Below, one piece after another: positions 1 to 6,886 of a stretch of DNA of 10,519 nt; positions within the stretch are counted from its first letter, which is position 1; each line of letters starts with the position of its first letter. Source of the stretch: SOIA01 sp050116035 (GTDB lineage Bacteria; Acidobacteriota; Aminicenantia; Aminicenantales; Aminicenantaceae). The position numbers and the translations under genes were made by a program. The notes beneath the pieces were generated by a model. It searched no databases and was not told the origin of the DNA. It worked only from the letters and a program-made list of their open reading frames with translations. Location of the stretch: assembly GCA_050116035.1 (NCBI GenBank), contig JASFPJ010000096.1:1-10519 (forward strand), given 5' to 3'.

Positions 1-225
1 GGAATAGATCGCATCGGGAGATGGAAGACTAATATCAAGGGGGATAAACAGTTTCCTCGAGATATCGAATTTGTTCCGGGAATGGGAGTCTTTATGGAGG
101 AGTTTAAAACATCCCTTGCTGGAATGGGAGTCGATCCAGATTGGATTGGAATACCGGGAAAATCAATCCGCTCCCTCAAACCAGAGAGTTTCGAGAAAAC
201 CTTGAAAAAGCTTGATAAAATCTGA
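1..225 (+). CDS. C-terminal end of an unrecognised protein (5' partial)
   Basis: Frame 1 is open from the first base to a TGA at 223-225, giving 74 residues with no start in view, so the gene begins upstream of the window. The peptide is soluble-looking, with no membrane segment. It has a Gly-rich middle in which GMGV occurs twice, 14 residues apart (residues 27-30 and 41-44), then DPDWIGIPGKSIRSL and a Lys-rich helical-looking tail ending KKLDKI. I do not recognise the family. The codon usage and the amphipathic C-terminal helix make it a believable coding end rather than chance. The next gene on the same strand starts 311 bases later behind its own promoter, so the two are probably not one transcription unit. 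Confidence 0.7.
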   Translation, partial: GIDRIGRWKTNIKGDKQFPRDIEFVPGMGVFMEEFKTSLAGMGVDPDWIGIPGKSIRSLKPESFEKTLKKLDKI

Positions 226-384
226 ACATAATTTTTCTTTGTTTCCCTGCAACAATATCTTGGTTTGAATGCCTTATCCCATCCAAAAGAAAAAAGAATA
301 CGCCGGCACACGGCAATATTCACAGAATGCATTTTTTTGAATACTTCTTATCGAATCTTTCAGAATATTTTTTAAAGGAAAAAG

Positions 385-413
385 TTGTAATCTGTCTTTT
401 TCATGAGTATAAT
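385..413 (+). promoter_or_regulatory. Probable sigma70-type promoter of the S9 peptidase gene
   Basis: A -35-like TTGTAA lies at 385-390, then exactly 17 bases, then a perfect TATAAT at 408-413. Transcription would start near 420, leaving a leader of roughly 117 bases before the ATG at 537. Spacing and -10 match are close to ideal for a housekeeping promoter. AT-rich DNA can produce such matches by chance, and a Bacteroidota-type host would use different promoter boxes, so this is good but not certain. Confidence 0.55.
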
Positions 414-446
414 TTTGAATCTCTTTATGAAAAAACCTTTCATGAG
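397..446. repeat. Nested inverted and direct repeats around the promoter -10 box
   Basis: TTTTTCAT (397-404) pairs with ATGAAAAA (427-434), an 8-base perfect dyad whose arms flank the TATAAT box. TTTCATGAG occurs at 399-407 and again at 438-446. The second copy can also pair with ATGAAA at 427-432. The middle arm can therefore pair with either outer arm. The arrangement resembles an operator array, or in the transcript a small leader hairpin (427-443). The elements are AT-rich, so function is inference. Confidence 0.4.
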
Positions 447-522
447 ATTCCTGTTTACAACAAAATCCATCCCACAGCCTCAAATCTTTTTTGCTCTGCT
501 TTTTCTCTACAAAACCAATATT

Positions 523-530
523 AAGGAGGG
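523..530 (+). promoter_or_regulatory. Shine-Dalgarno site of the S9 peptidase gene
   Basis: AAGGAGGG ends 6 bases before the ATG at 537. It is a near-perfect anti-16S match and fixes the start of the peptidase reading frame, which then begins with a clear signal peptide. Confidence 0.85.
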
Positions 531-536
531 AGACAC

Positions 537-3128
537 ATGAAAAAAGGCAACAATCTAAAACCTCATTCACTCAACAGGACAATCCGGTTCCTTGTGTTTA
601 TTGTTCTTATTCTTTCATTTGCAGCGAACGGGCTAGTGGCGGAAAACACTCCAATCAAAAAGGCCAACTACAAGCTCGCGGCACGGTTCACTTCCGCTAA
701 AATGCAAAAAATGGCTTTTTCCACCTCTGTCAGTGCACACTGGTTGAAGTACAGCGACCGCTTCTGGTACACCTACGAAACCAGTGAAGGCAAAACTTTC
801 TATATTGTTGATCCTGGCCGAAAAACCAAACGCCCATTGTTCGACAATGTCAAAATGGCGGCCGAGCTGACTCTAATCACCAAGGACCCTTATGATGCCA
901 AACACCTTCCCATCGACAGAATAAAATTCGTTAAGAAGGACCGGGCCATCCAGTTCGAGGTAGAAAGTTCGCAGGAAGAAAAAGAAAAGCCTGCAAAGAA
1001 AGAAGAAGTGGAGAAAAAAAAGGAAGAGATAGAAAAAGAAAAGGAAAAAAAGGAAGAAAAAGCGCCAAAGAAAAAAGAGAAACCCAAGAAAAAGATCTTC
1101 TATTTCGAGTACGATATCGTCACCGGCAAGCTCACGCTTCTTGAAGACTACAAGAAACCCAAGGAAAGGCCAAGATGGGCCTCTATCTCTCCGGACGAAC
1201 AAACCATCCTCTTTTCTCGACACCACAACCTCTATTATATGGACAAGGAAAACTATGAGAAGGCTCTGGAAGATGAGGAAGACGAGGATATCGTCGAGCA
1301 TCAACTGACTACGGATGGAGAAGAACACTACAGCTACGGCCGAGGCGAAAGAGGTCAGACTAATGTCGACAAAGAAAAGAACAAAGACAAGCGCAAAGGA
1401 GTCCGAGTCATCTGGTCCAGGGATTCCAAAAAGTTTGCGATGGTCCGATCAGACTCGCGAAAAGTCAAGGACCTTTGGGTCATCAATTCCATCGCTCAGC
1501 CCCGACCGACCCTGGAAACGTACAGATACCAGATGCCGGGTGAAGAAGAAGCCCCTATTCCTGAAATCCTGATCTTCGAGCTTGAAACAAAGAAGAAAAT
1601 CAAGGTGGATACAGACCGGTTTAAAGACCAGTCCATCTCCATCCTCACAGCTCCACGTCTGGCTAAAAACCGCGATGATGAAAACCAGCCAAGCCTCTGG
1701 CTGTCTGAGACTCCGGATAAACTCTACTTCTCCCGCACCAGCCGCGACCTGCACCGCATCGATATCTGCGTGGCCGACGCTTCAACAGGCGAGACGAAGG
1801 TCCTGATCGAAGAGCGGCTCAACACCTATGTCGAAACACGGCCACTGGGATTGGTCAACAACGGAAAAGAACTCATCCACTGGTCGGAAAGAGACGGGTG
1901 GGCCCATTTCTATCTGTTTGATGAAAACGGAAAACTTAAAAAACAAATCACTTCCGGTCCCTGGCACTGCGAACGTATCATGGGAATCGATGAAAAGAGC
2001 CGGGTACTCTACTTCATGGCCAATGGACGGGAGAAGGGCGAAGACCCCTATTATTACCACCTGTACAAGGTCAATCTGGACGGAACTGGTCTCAAGCTGC
2101 TCAATAAAGGTAATTTCACGCACAGTGTCAGTCTGTGCGATTCGAACCGCTTTTTCGTCGATAACTATTCCCGGGTCGACACTGCGCCCGAATCCGTTCT
2201 ACGAGATAATCTGGGTAACCTCCTTCTTAAACTGGAAACAGCTGACCTTTCTCTGCTCATGCAGGCTGGGTTCAAATTTCCGGAGACCTTTAAAGTCAAG
2301 GCCGACGACGGAATAACCGATATTTATGGAGTGATGTACAAACCATTCGATTTTGATGAAACCAAACTGTATCCGATCATCGCTTATGTCTACCCAGGGC
2401 CACAAACGGAAAGCGTGCCCAAATCATTCTCCACCCGATCGAGTAACATCCCGCTGGCTCAATTCGGTTTCATCGTTATCTGCGTGGGCAACCGAGGTGG
2501 ACATCCGGCCCGCTCCAAGTGGTACCACAATTATGGCTACGGAAACCTAAGAGATTACGGACTCGCCGATAAAAAAGCCGCCATCGAGCAGTTGGCCGAT
2601 AGGCATCCTTTCATTGATATCGACAAGGTCGGCATCTACGGCCATTCCGGAGGCGGATTCATGTCCACAGCTGCCATGCTCGTCTATCCAGATTTTTTTA
2701 AAGTCGCAGTCTCTTCTGCGGGAAATCACGAAAACAACGTCTACAACAGATGGTGGAGTGAAAAACATCATGGAGTCAAGGAAATCGTTGATAAAGACGG
2801 GAATATCAAATTTGAATACAGTATCGAAAAGAACTCAGAGATCGCAAAAAATTTGAAAGGGAGACTCCTGATCACTACGGGCGATGTCGACAACAATGTC
2901 CATCCAGCCAACACCTTAAGGCTGGCCAACGCCCTCATCAAAGCCAACAAGCGTTTTGATTTTTTCATCTTCCCTGGACAGCGCCACGGTTTCGGGAGCA
3001 TGAATGACTATTGGTTCTGGCTGAGAGCGGACTACTTCTGTAAGCATCTTATCGGAGATTACTCCCAGAGTGTGGACATGATTGAGCTCAACCGTGAAAA
3101 GGAGATGACCGGCGACAAAAAACGCTGA
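537..3128 (+). CDS. Secreted S9 family (DPP IV/prolyl oligopeptidase-like) serine peptidase
   Basis: An 863-residue exported serine peptidase expected to cleave short peptides, classically after proline, outside the cytoplasm. Residues 1-35 look like a Sec signal peptide: basic start, hydrophobic FLVFIVLILSFAA, likely cleavage after LVA35. Residues about 50-590 show beta-propeller-like repeats such as WSRDSKKFAMVRSD. Residues about 600-850 form the alpha/beta-hydrolase domain. The triad is complete: Ser704 in GHSGGG, Asp785 in DVDNNVH, His817 in GQRHGFG. The spacings (81 and 32) are close to those of DPP IV, and Tyr619 in YPGP fits the oxyanion tyrosine. The canonical DWVYEEE substrate-anchor motif of S9B enzymes is not visible, so dipeptidyl specificity is uncertain. 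A 41-residue Lys/Glu-rich insert sits at 146-186. The gene has its own promoter and converges on the amidohydrolase gene. Family call is firm; substrate is inference. Confidence 0.93.
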   Translation: MKKGNNLKPHSLNRTIRFLVFIVLILSFAANGLVAENTPIKKANYKLAARFTSAKMQKMAFSTSVSAHWLKYSDRFWYTYETSEGKTFYIVDPGRKTKRPLFDNVKMAAELTLITKDPYDAKHLPIDRIKFVKKDRAIQFEVESSQEEKEKPAKKEEVEKKKEEIEKEKEKKEEKAPKKKEKPKKKIFYFEYDIVTGKLTLLEDYKKPKERPRWASISPDEQTILFSRHHNLYYMDKENYEKALEDEEDEDIVEHQLTTDGEEHYSYGRGERGQTNVDKEKNKDKRKGVRVIWSRDSKKFAMVRSDSRKVKDLWVINSIAQPRPTLETYRYQMPGEEEAPIPEILIFELETKKKIKVDTDRFKDQSISILTAPRLAKNRDDENQPSLWLSETPDKLYFSRTSRDLHRIDICVADASTGETKVLIEERLNTYVETRPLGLVNNGKELIHWSERDGWAHFYLFDENGKLKKQITSGPWHCERIMGIDEKSRVLYFMANGREKGEDPYYYHLYKVNLDGTGLKLLNKGNFTHSVSLCDSNRFFVDNYSRVDTAPESVLRDNLGNLLLKLETADLSLLMQAGFKFPETFKVKADDGITDIYGVMYKPFDFDETKLYPIIAYVYPGPQTESVPKSFSTRSSNIPLAQFGFIVICVGNRGGHPARSKWYHNYGYGNLRDYGLADKKAAIEQLADRHPFIDIDKVGIYGHSGGGFMSTAAMLVYPDFFKVAVSSAGNHENNVYNRWWSEKHHGVKEIVDKDGNIKFEYSIEKNSEIAKNLKGRLLITTGDVDNNVHPANTLRLANALIKANKRFDFFIFPGQRHGFGSMNDYWFWLRADYFCKHLIGDYSQSVDMIELNREKEMTGDKKR
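972..1094 (+). repeat. Lys/Glu-rich low-complexity coding segment (purine tract)
   Basis: Residues 146-186 of the S9 peptidase contain 19 Lys and 14 Glu in 41 positions, interrupted only by Q, P, A, V and I. On the plus strand the DNA is almost pure purine, with an A8 run (1014-1021) and an A7 run (1045-1051). The N-terminal half, with few prolines, could form a charged helix; the Pro-containing end is probably extended. It replaces what would be a loop in the first propeller blades and is flanked by normal beta-rich sequence (KFVKKDRAIQFEVE before, IFYFEYDIVTG after). Confidence 0.85.
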
Positions 3129-3156
3129 CAAACAACTACAGGAAATGGGATCAGGT

Positions 3157-3179
3157 TTTGAAAGCCTGAACCTTTCAAA
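3157..3179. terminator. Hairpin between convergent genes, possible bidirectional terminator
   Basis: TTTGAAAG (3157-3164) and CTTTCAAA (3172-3179) form a perfect 8-base stem with a 7-base loop. It lies in the 51 bases between the peptidase stop and the amidohydrolase stop. A short A/T-rich run follows on the plus side (TTAAATTTT). The stem has only two G-C pairs and no strong U-tract, so termination would be weak. Its position between convergent 3' ends is the main support. Confidence 0.4.
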
Positions 3180-4157
3180 TTAAATTTTCAGCAGCGTCTT
3201 CGCGTTTCCACCGAGTATGCCTGTCTTCTGCTCTTCAGATATATTCAAACTCTCAATGCTCTCGACCATCTGTTTGAGGCTCCCGATCTGATGAGGGTAA
3301 TCGCTCCCGGCTAAAACGTGGTCCGCCCCTGCAAAATCAACAGCCAGTTTCAATGCTTTGGTATCAAAATTAACGGAGTCATAATAAAAATTCCTCAAAT
3401 ATTCACTCGGCGGTTGGCTGGTGTGCTCTCTGCATTCTTTAAAAGCATAATACCCTCTATCCAGCCTCTCTGCCAGGTAAGGAATCGCTCCACCGAGATG
3501 TGCCAGAACCCATTTTATATTCGGAAATTTTTCAACGACACCGCTGAAAACCAACTTCGCTGCGGCAAGCGTGGTGTCAAAAGTGAATCCGACTAAAGGC
3601 ATGAGCCAGTACTCTGTCATGGCCTCGACGCCGACAGGAAAATTTGGATGGATATAAAAAACTGCATTGAGGTCATTCGCTCTTTCATACATCGGCCAGA
3701 ACCGCTGGTCACTCAACGCCACACCGTTGATGTTGCTGTAAACCATCACTCCTTTAAATCCCAAATCTTTGAATGCACGCTCCAACTCAGCAGACGAAGC
3801 ATCAGGGTCATTCATGGGGAGTGTAGCGAGTGCAGCAAACCGGTCACGGCGTTCATCCATAATTTTCGAGAAACCATCGTTGACCATCTGCGCAAGCTCT
3901 CTTGAACGCTCGGGAGTTTCGACCTGTGTTCCAGGGGTTGTGAATGTGAGAATTTGCCTATCGATTCCAGCCTTTTCTAATTCCTTTTCCCGAAAATCTA
4001 TATCCCTGTGTCCAGGTACGAGTATGTTGTAATCTCCAGGATAATGCAGAAGCGGATTATCATCCGCATCGTAGGTCACCTTGATATGACTTGGGCCTTT
4101 TTTTATGGCCTCAATGTATTCTGGAGGATAAAAATGGTTGTGAAAGTCAATGATCAT
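3180..4157 (-). CDS. ACMSD-like metal-dependent amidohydrolase (amidohydrolase-2 family)
   Basis: A 325-residue cytoplasmic TIM-barrel enzyme of the amidohydrolase-2/ACMSD group, whose members decarboxylate or hydrolyse small, often aromatic, acids. The metal ligands are visible in order: His6 and His8 in DFHNH, His170 in YIHPN, His220 in LAHLGG and Asp286 in AGSDYPH. Typical family blocks GFTFDTTLAAAKLVFSG and YLAERLDRGY lie around 190-235. Length matches ACMSD (about 330-336). I chose the ATG at 4157 because AAGGAG lies 8 bases upstream and the HxH motif then falls at the usual N-terminal position; a longer frame from 4220 would add 21 unrelated residues read from inside the permease gene. 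The start overlaps the permease end by 11 bases, so translation is probably coupled. Decarboxylase versus hydrolase, and the substrate, cannot be told from sequence alone. Confidence 0.88.
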   Translation of the reverse strand: MIIDFHNHFYPPEYIEAIKKGPSHIKVTYDADDNPLLHYPGDYNILVPGHRDIDFREKELEKAGIDRQILTFTTPGTQVETPERSRELAQMVNDGFSKIMDERRDRFAALATLPMNDPDASSAELERAFKDLGFKGVMVYSNINGVALSDQRFWPMYERANDLNAVFYIHPNFPVGVEAMTEYWLMPLVGFTFDTTLAAAKLVFSGVVEKFPNIKWVLAHLGGAIPYLAERLDRGYYAFKECREHTSQPPSEYLRNFYYDSVNFDTKALKLAVDFAGADHVLAGSDYPHQIGSLKQMVESIESLNISEEQKTGILGGNAKTLLKI

Positions 4158-5487
4158 CTGTTTGACTCCTTTTCTTTCTTCTTGCCCACAGATAATAGAC
4201 TGGCAATCCTGAAAACACAAGAGAGAGTCCGAATAGGCTTTCTCTTGGGTCAGATATTATTTGATTGGCGACTATGGCCAAAGATGAGATGATAAACACA
4301 ACAGGAATCACGGGGTAACCCCAGATTTTGTATGCACGGACAACATTCGACCGGCGGCGAAGCAAGATCAATCCTCCGGCCATGAGGGCAAAGAAAATCC
4401 ATTCGGTATAGACAACTCTGGTGAACAGTGTAGTATACGTACCGGTGGCGACAAGAACCGATGACCAAACCGCCTGGATGAAGATAGCCCTGTGAGGAGT
4501 GCGGTATTGAGGATGAACAGTTCCTAACCAGCGGAATAAAAGCCCATCCTTCGCCATGGAGTAATAGACGCGAGGCCCACAGAGAATGATGCCGCTGAGC
4601 GCACCAAATGTTGAAAAAATGACCAGCGCGGACATGAACGAACCACCCCCGTATCCGAGGAGGGCATCCGCAGCATCCGCAGCAATTCGTTTGGATGAAG
4701 CCACCACATTAAGCGGCAATACATACATATAGACCGCATTCAAGGCGATATAACATAGAGTGACTGTCAATGTCCCAACCATCAGAGCCCGAGGAATCGT
4801 CTTTCGAGGATGAAGTGTTTCTTCAGCATTATAAGTAACCATGTGCCATCCCCCAAAAGCAAACAGTCCAGCAACCAGTGCGAGGAAAAAATGATGAATA
4901 GAAATCCCGGTGTTGGCGACACCCTCCATCACAAAATGGTCGGGAATCTTCGAGCCCAGAGTAAAACCAAGAATAACAATAACAACTATAGCGACCACTT
5001 TACCTAGAGTAAAGAGAGTCTGTAATGTACTGCCCTGCTTGACGCCCATATAATTGACCACAGAAATTATTAGAATGACAAGGACCGAAACGATTTTAAT
5101 CCCGGTATTCCCCAAAGGCATAAAATAACCGATGTATCGAGCAAAAATAACAGCGATTGCGGCGATGATCCCGGAATGGATGCTCCAGAACATCCCCCAT
5201 CCCCATAAAAATCCGACAGATGGGGAAAAAGACTCCTTGAGGAAAACATAAACTCCTCCGGTTTGGGTGAAGATTGAAGCCATCTCTGCGCAGACCATTG
5301 CGCCGAAAAATGTCAGTATACCGGCAATCAGCCAGACCATGAATACGCCGAGGACAGAGGGAACCTGGCCTGTTATCTCGGAAGGCTGGACAAAAATCGA
5401 TGCGCCGATTATCGTCCCGACAACCATCGCCGTGGCTTGAGGCAGACCGATGGCTCTCCGGAGTTCCGGCACTTTTTCAGAGTACAT
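4147..5487 (-). CDS. LAT-type APC superfamily amino-acid permease
   Basis: A 446-residue integral membrane transporter, about 12 hydrophobic segments, of the APC superfamily and probably the LAT (L-type) branch. TM1 carries the substrate-binding unwound motif GTIIGASIFVQP (24-35), in which the usual GSGIF reads GASIF. TM6 has FAFGGW (209-214) followed by the paired acids AEE (221-223) and the loop HPRKTIPRAL. The tail is charged and cytoplasmic (RRKKRSQTDDH). Expected role is uptake or exchange of neutral or related amino acids at the inner membrane; the substrate is not readable. The start at 5487 has only a weak AGG 7 bases upstream, but the sequence before TM1 (ELRRAIGLPQATAM) fits the family. 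It lies 82 bases downstream of a related permease with no clear terminator between, and overlaps the amidohydrolase gene by 11 bases, so the three genes look like one operon. Confidence 0.9.
   Translation of the reverse strand: MYSEKVPELRRAIGLPQATAMVVGTIIGASIFVQPSEITGQVPSVLGVFMVWLIAGILTFFGAMVCAEMASIFTQTGGVYVFLKESFSPSVGFLWGWGMFWSIHSGIIAAIAVIFARYIGYFMPLGNTGIKIVSVLVILIISVVNYMGVKQGSTLQTLFTLGKVVAIVVIVILGFTLGSKIPDHFVMEGVANTGISIHHFFLALVAGLFAFGGWHMVTYNAEETLHPRKTIPRALMVGTLTVTLCYIALNAVYMYVLPLNVVASSKRIAADAADALLGYGGGSFMSALVIFSTFGALSGIILCGPRVYYSMAKDGLLFRWLGTVHPQYRTPHRAIFIQAVWSSVLVATGTYTTLFTRVVYTEWIFFALMAGGLILLRRRSNVVRAYKIWGYPVIPVVFIISSLAIVANQIISDPRESLFGLSLVFSGLPVYYLWARRKKRSQTDDH
4166..4171 (-). promoter_or_regulatory. 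Shine-Dalgarno site inside the permease 3' end
   Basis: On the minus strand AAGGAG ends 8 bases before the ATG at 4157. It is embedded in the last codons of the upstream permease gene. It decides the amidohydrolase start against the upstream in-frame ATG at 4220 and supports translation coupled to the permease. Confidence 0.7.
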
Positions 5488-5569
5488 GATTCAGCCTGTG
5501 ACATTCACTATTCGATCTATTCAATTTTGACCAGCGGTTTTTAGCCTATCATTCTTTTTCTTCGCGTTT

Positions 5570-6886
5570 TCATCCTGTTTTCAATCTTTTCCTCTTAAAA
5601 TAAATGAAAAAAATCACACCGATGGCCATGAATATCAAACCCGCCCAAGCGTGTTTAGGCTTTTCTATGAGAGTATTCACCACAAAAAATGCAGAGATAA
5701 CAATAAATACAGCTGGAGTTATCGGATAACCCAGAGTTTTATACGGCCGGGCAATATCTTTCCTTGTCGTGCGAAACAGATAGACAGAAAAAGCCGTCAA
5801 AGCGAAAAACATCCAATCAATAAACACAACATACGTGATCACATCCTCGAAGGTTCCCCAGAATAAAAGTAGAATTATGGCCCAGACTGATTGAGTGACG
5901 ATGGCGTTGACAGGAGTCCGGAACCGGGGATGAATCCAGGCCAGTTTTTTAAAAAAGATGCCGTCATCAGCCATTGCATAATAAATCCTGGGCGAAGAGA
6001 GAGTGTATATCCCGGCGGTCCCGATAACCGATACTGCAATGATGACCGCGATTAGAATCCCGCCGAAAGGCACCACCGAACTCACCGCATCCGCCGCCAG
6101 ACTCTCAGATTCCACAATTTTATCGACTGGTAGAAGGAAAAGGTAGGCCAGATTGGTTAAAAGATAAACCAGCCCAACAACCAGTGCCCCCACTACCATG
6201 GCTCGGGGAACTGTCCTCTGGGCATTCTTCGCCTCTCCCGCAACAAATGAAGCATGCTGCCATCCTCCATATGACCAAAGAACCCCGATGAGTGCCAGTC
6301 CGAATGCCACTAGCAGATTCTCCGAAGAAACGGCTTCACCTGTCTGAGCTCTGAGCAATCCAGGTTTTCCCATGAAAAAGCCTATACAAATCACTCCAGC
6401 AATCCCAATAAGTTTCAATCCGGTAAATATATTCGAAAATACCTCTCCGGCTTTGACTCTGAGAATGTTTATGATGGTGACACAAATGATTGCCGAAACA
6501 GCCACCACTTTGATTCCTGTGTTGCCAAGCGGAATAATAAATCCCAGGTAATAGGCAAAGGCAATGCTCAACGCGGCAATGGCTCCTGAACAGATCACAA
6601 GCAAATAGGCCCATCCATACAGATACCCAAATAGGTCACCATAGGCTTCCTTCAAGTAAACATAGACTCCTCCTGCCTTTGGGAACATGGTGCCTAACTC
6701 TGCGAATGTCAGTGCTCCGGTTAGAGTGACGATTCCCCCGATTCCCCAGATCAGGAGAATAAGCCAGGGTGAAGGAAGGTGGCCAGCGATCTGAGATGGA
6801 GTCAAAAAAATCCCGGAACCGATGCAGGAGCCGATCGCCACCATGGTCAGCCCGTACAGGGTTAGTTCTTTTCTCAGCTTTGTCAT
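5570..6886 (-). CDS. LAT-type APC superfamily amino-acid permease (paralogue of the next gene)
   Basis: A 438-residue, roughly 12-segment inner-membrane transporter of the APC superfamily. TM1 holds GSCIGSGIFLTP (19-30), the standard GSGIF form. TM6 has WSYGGW (204-209), then GEAKNAQRTVPRAM. Shared blocks with the downstream permease include GGVYVYLKE/GGVYVFLKE, PLGNTGIK, SPRIYYAMADDG/GPRVYYSMAKDG and P..YKTLGYP/AYKIWGYP, so the two are clearly homologous but well diverged. The start at 6886 is supported by AGGAAAG 9 bases upstream and by the close fit of the N-terminus (LRKELTLYGLTM) to the family. It is probably the first gene of the permease-permease-amidohydrolase unit. The substrate is probably a neutral amino acid, by family only. 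The two permeases might serve different substrates or act as uptake and exchange partners. Confidence 0.9.
   Translation of the reverse strand: MTKLRKELTLYGLTMVAIGSCIGSGIFLTPSQIAGHLPSPWLILLIWGIGGIVTLTGALTFAELGTMFPKAGGVYVYLKEAYGDLFGYLYGWAYLLVICSGAIAALSIAFAYYLGFIIPLGNTGIKVVAVSAIICVTIINILRVKAGEVFSNIFTGLKLIGIAGVICIGFFMGKPGLLRAQTGEAVSSENLLVAFGLALIGVLWSYGGWQHASFVAGEAKNAQRTVPRAMVVGALVVGLVYLLTNLAYLFLLPVDKIVESESLAADAVSSVVPFGGILIAVIIAVSVIGTAGIYTLSSPRIYYAMADDGIFFKKLAWIHPRFRTPVNAIVTQSVWAIILLLFWGTFEDVITYVVFIDWMFFALTAFSVYLFRTTRKDIARPYKTLGYPITPAVFIVISAFFVVNTLIEKPKHAWAGLIFMAIGVIFFIYFKRKRLKTG

Larger units (their letters stand above)
226..536. other. Intergenic region upstream of the S9 peptidase gene
   Basis: This is 311 bases of AT-rich DNA without a credible gene. 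A T-rich stretch follows the upstream stop codon, but I see no stem in front of it, so no intrinsic terminator can be called. The right half holds a sigma70-like promoter (385-413), dyad repeats around and downstream of its -10 box (397-446), and the Shine-Dalgarno site (523-530). Short open frames on both strands here lack ribosome binding sites and run into the peptidase gene. Confidence 0.7.

Noticed and set aside
327..524. 65-codon plus-strand open frame in the leader
   Set aside because: No ribosome binding site before its ATG, Phe/His-rich composition typical of AT-rich noncoding DNA, and it overlaps the promoter and dyads.
274..570. 98-codon minus-strand open frame upstream of the peptidase
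   Set aside because: It crosses the peptidase promoter, Shine-Dalgarno site and signal-peptide codons, has no Shine-Dalgarno of its own and an odd Cys/Phe-rich composition.
972..1094. Purine tract considered as a tandem-repeat array or CRISPR-like element
   Set aside because: No fixed repeat unit or spacers; it is low-complexity coding sequence in frame with the peptidase.
873..1328. 151-codon minus-strand open frame rich in Phe and Leu
   Set aside because: It is the complement of the Lys/Glu-rich purine tract in the peptidase, which automatically yields a Phe/Leu-rich hydrophobic frame.
4158..4220. 21-residue N-terminal extension of the amidohydrolase
   Set aside because: It has no ribosome site of its own that I can see, lies inside the permease coding end, and would push the HxH metal motif away from the usual N-terminal place. 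The ATG at 4157 has AAGGAG 8 bases upstream.
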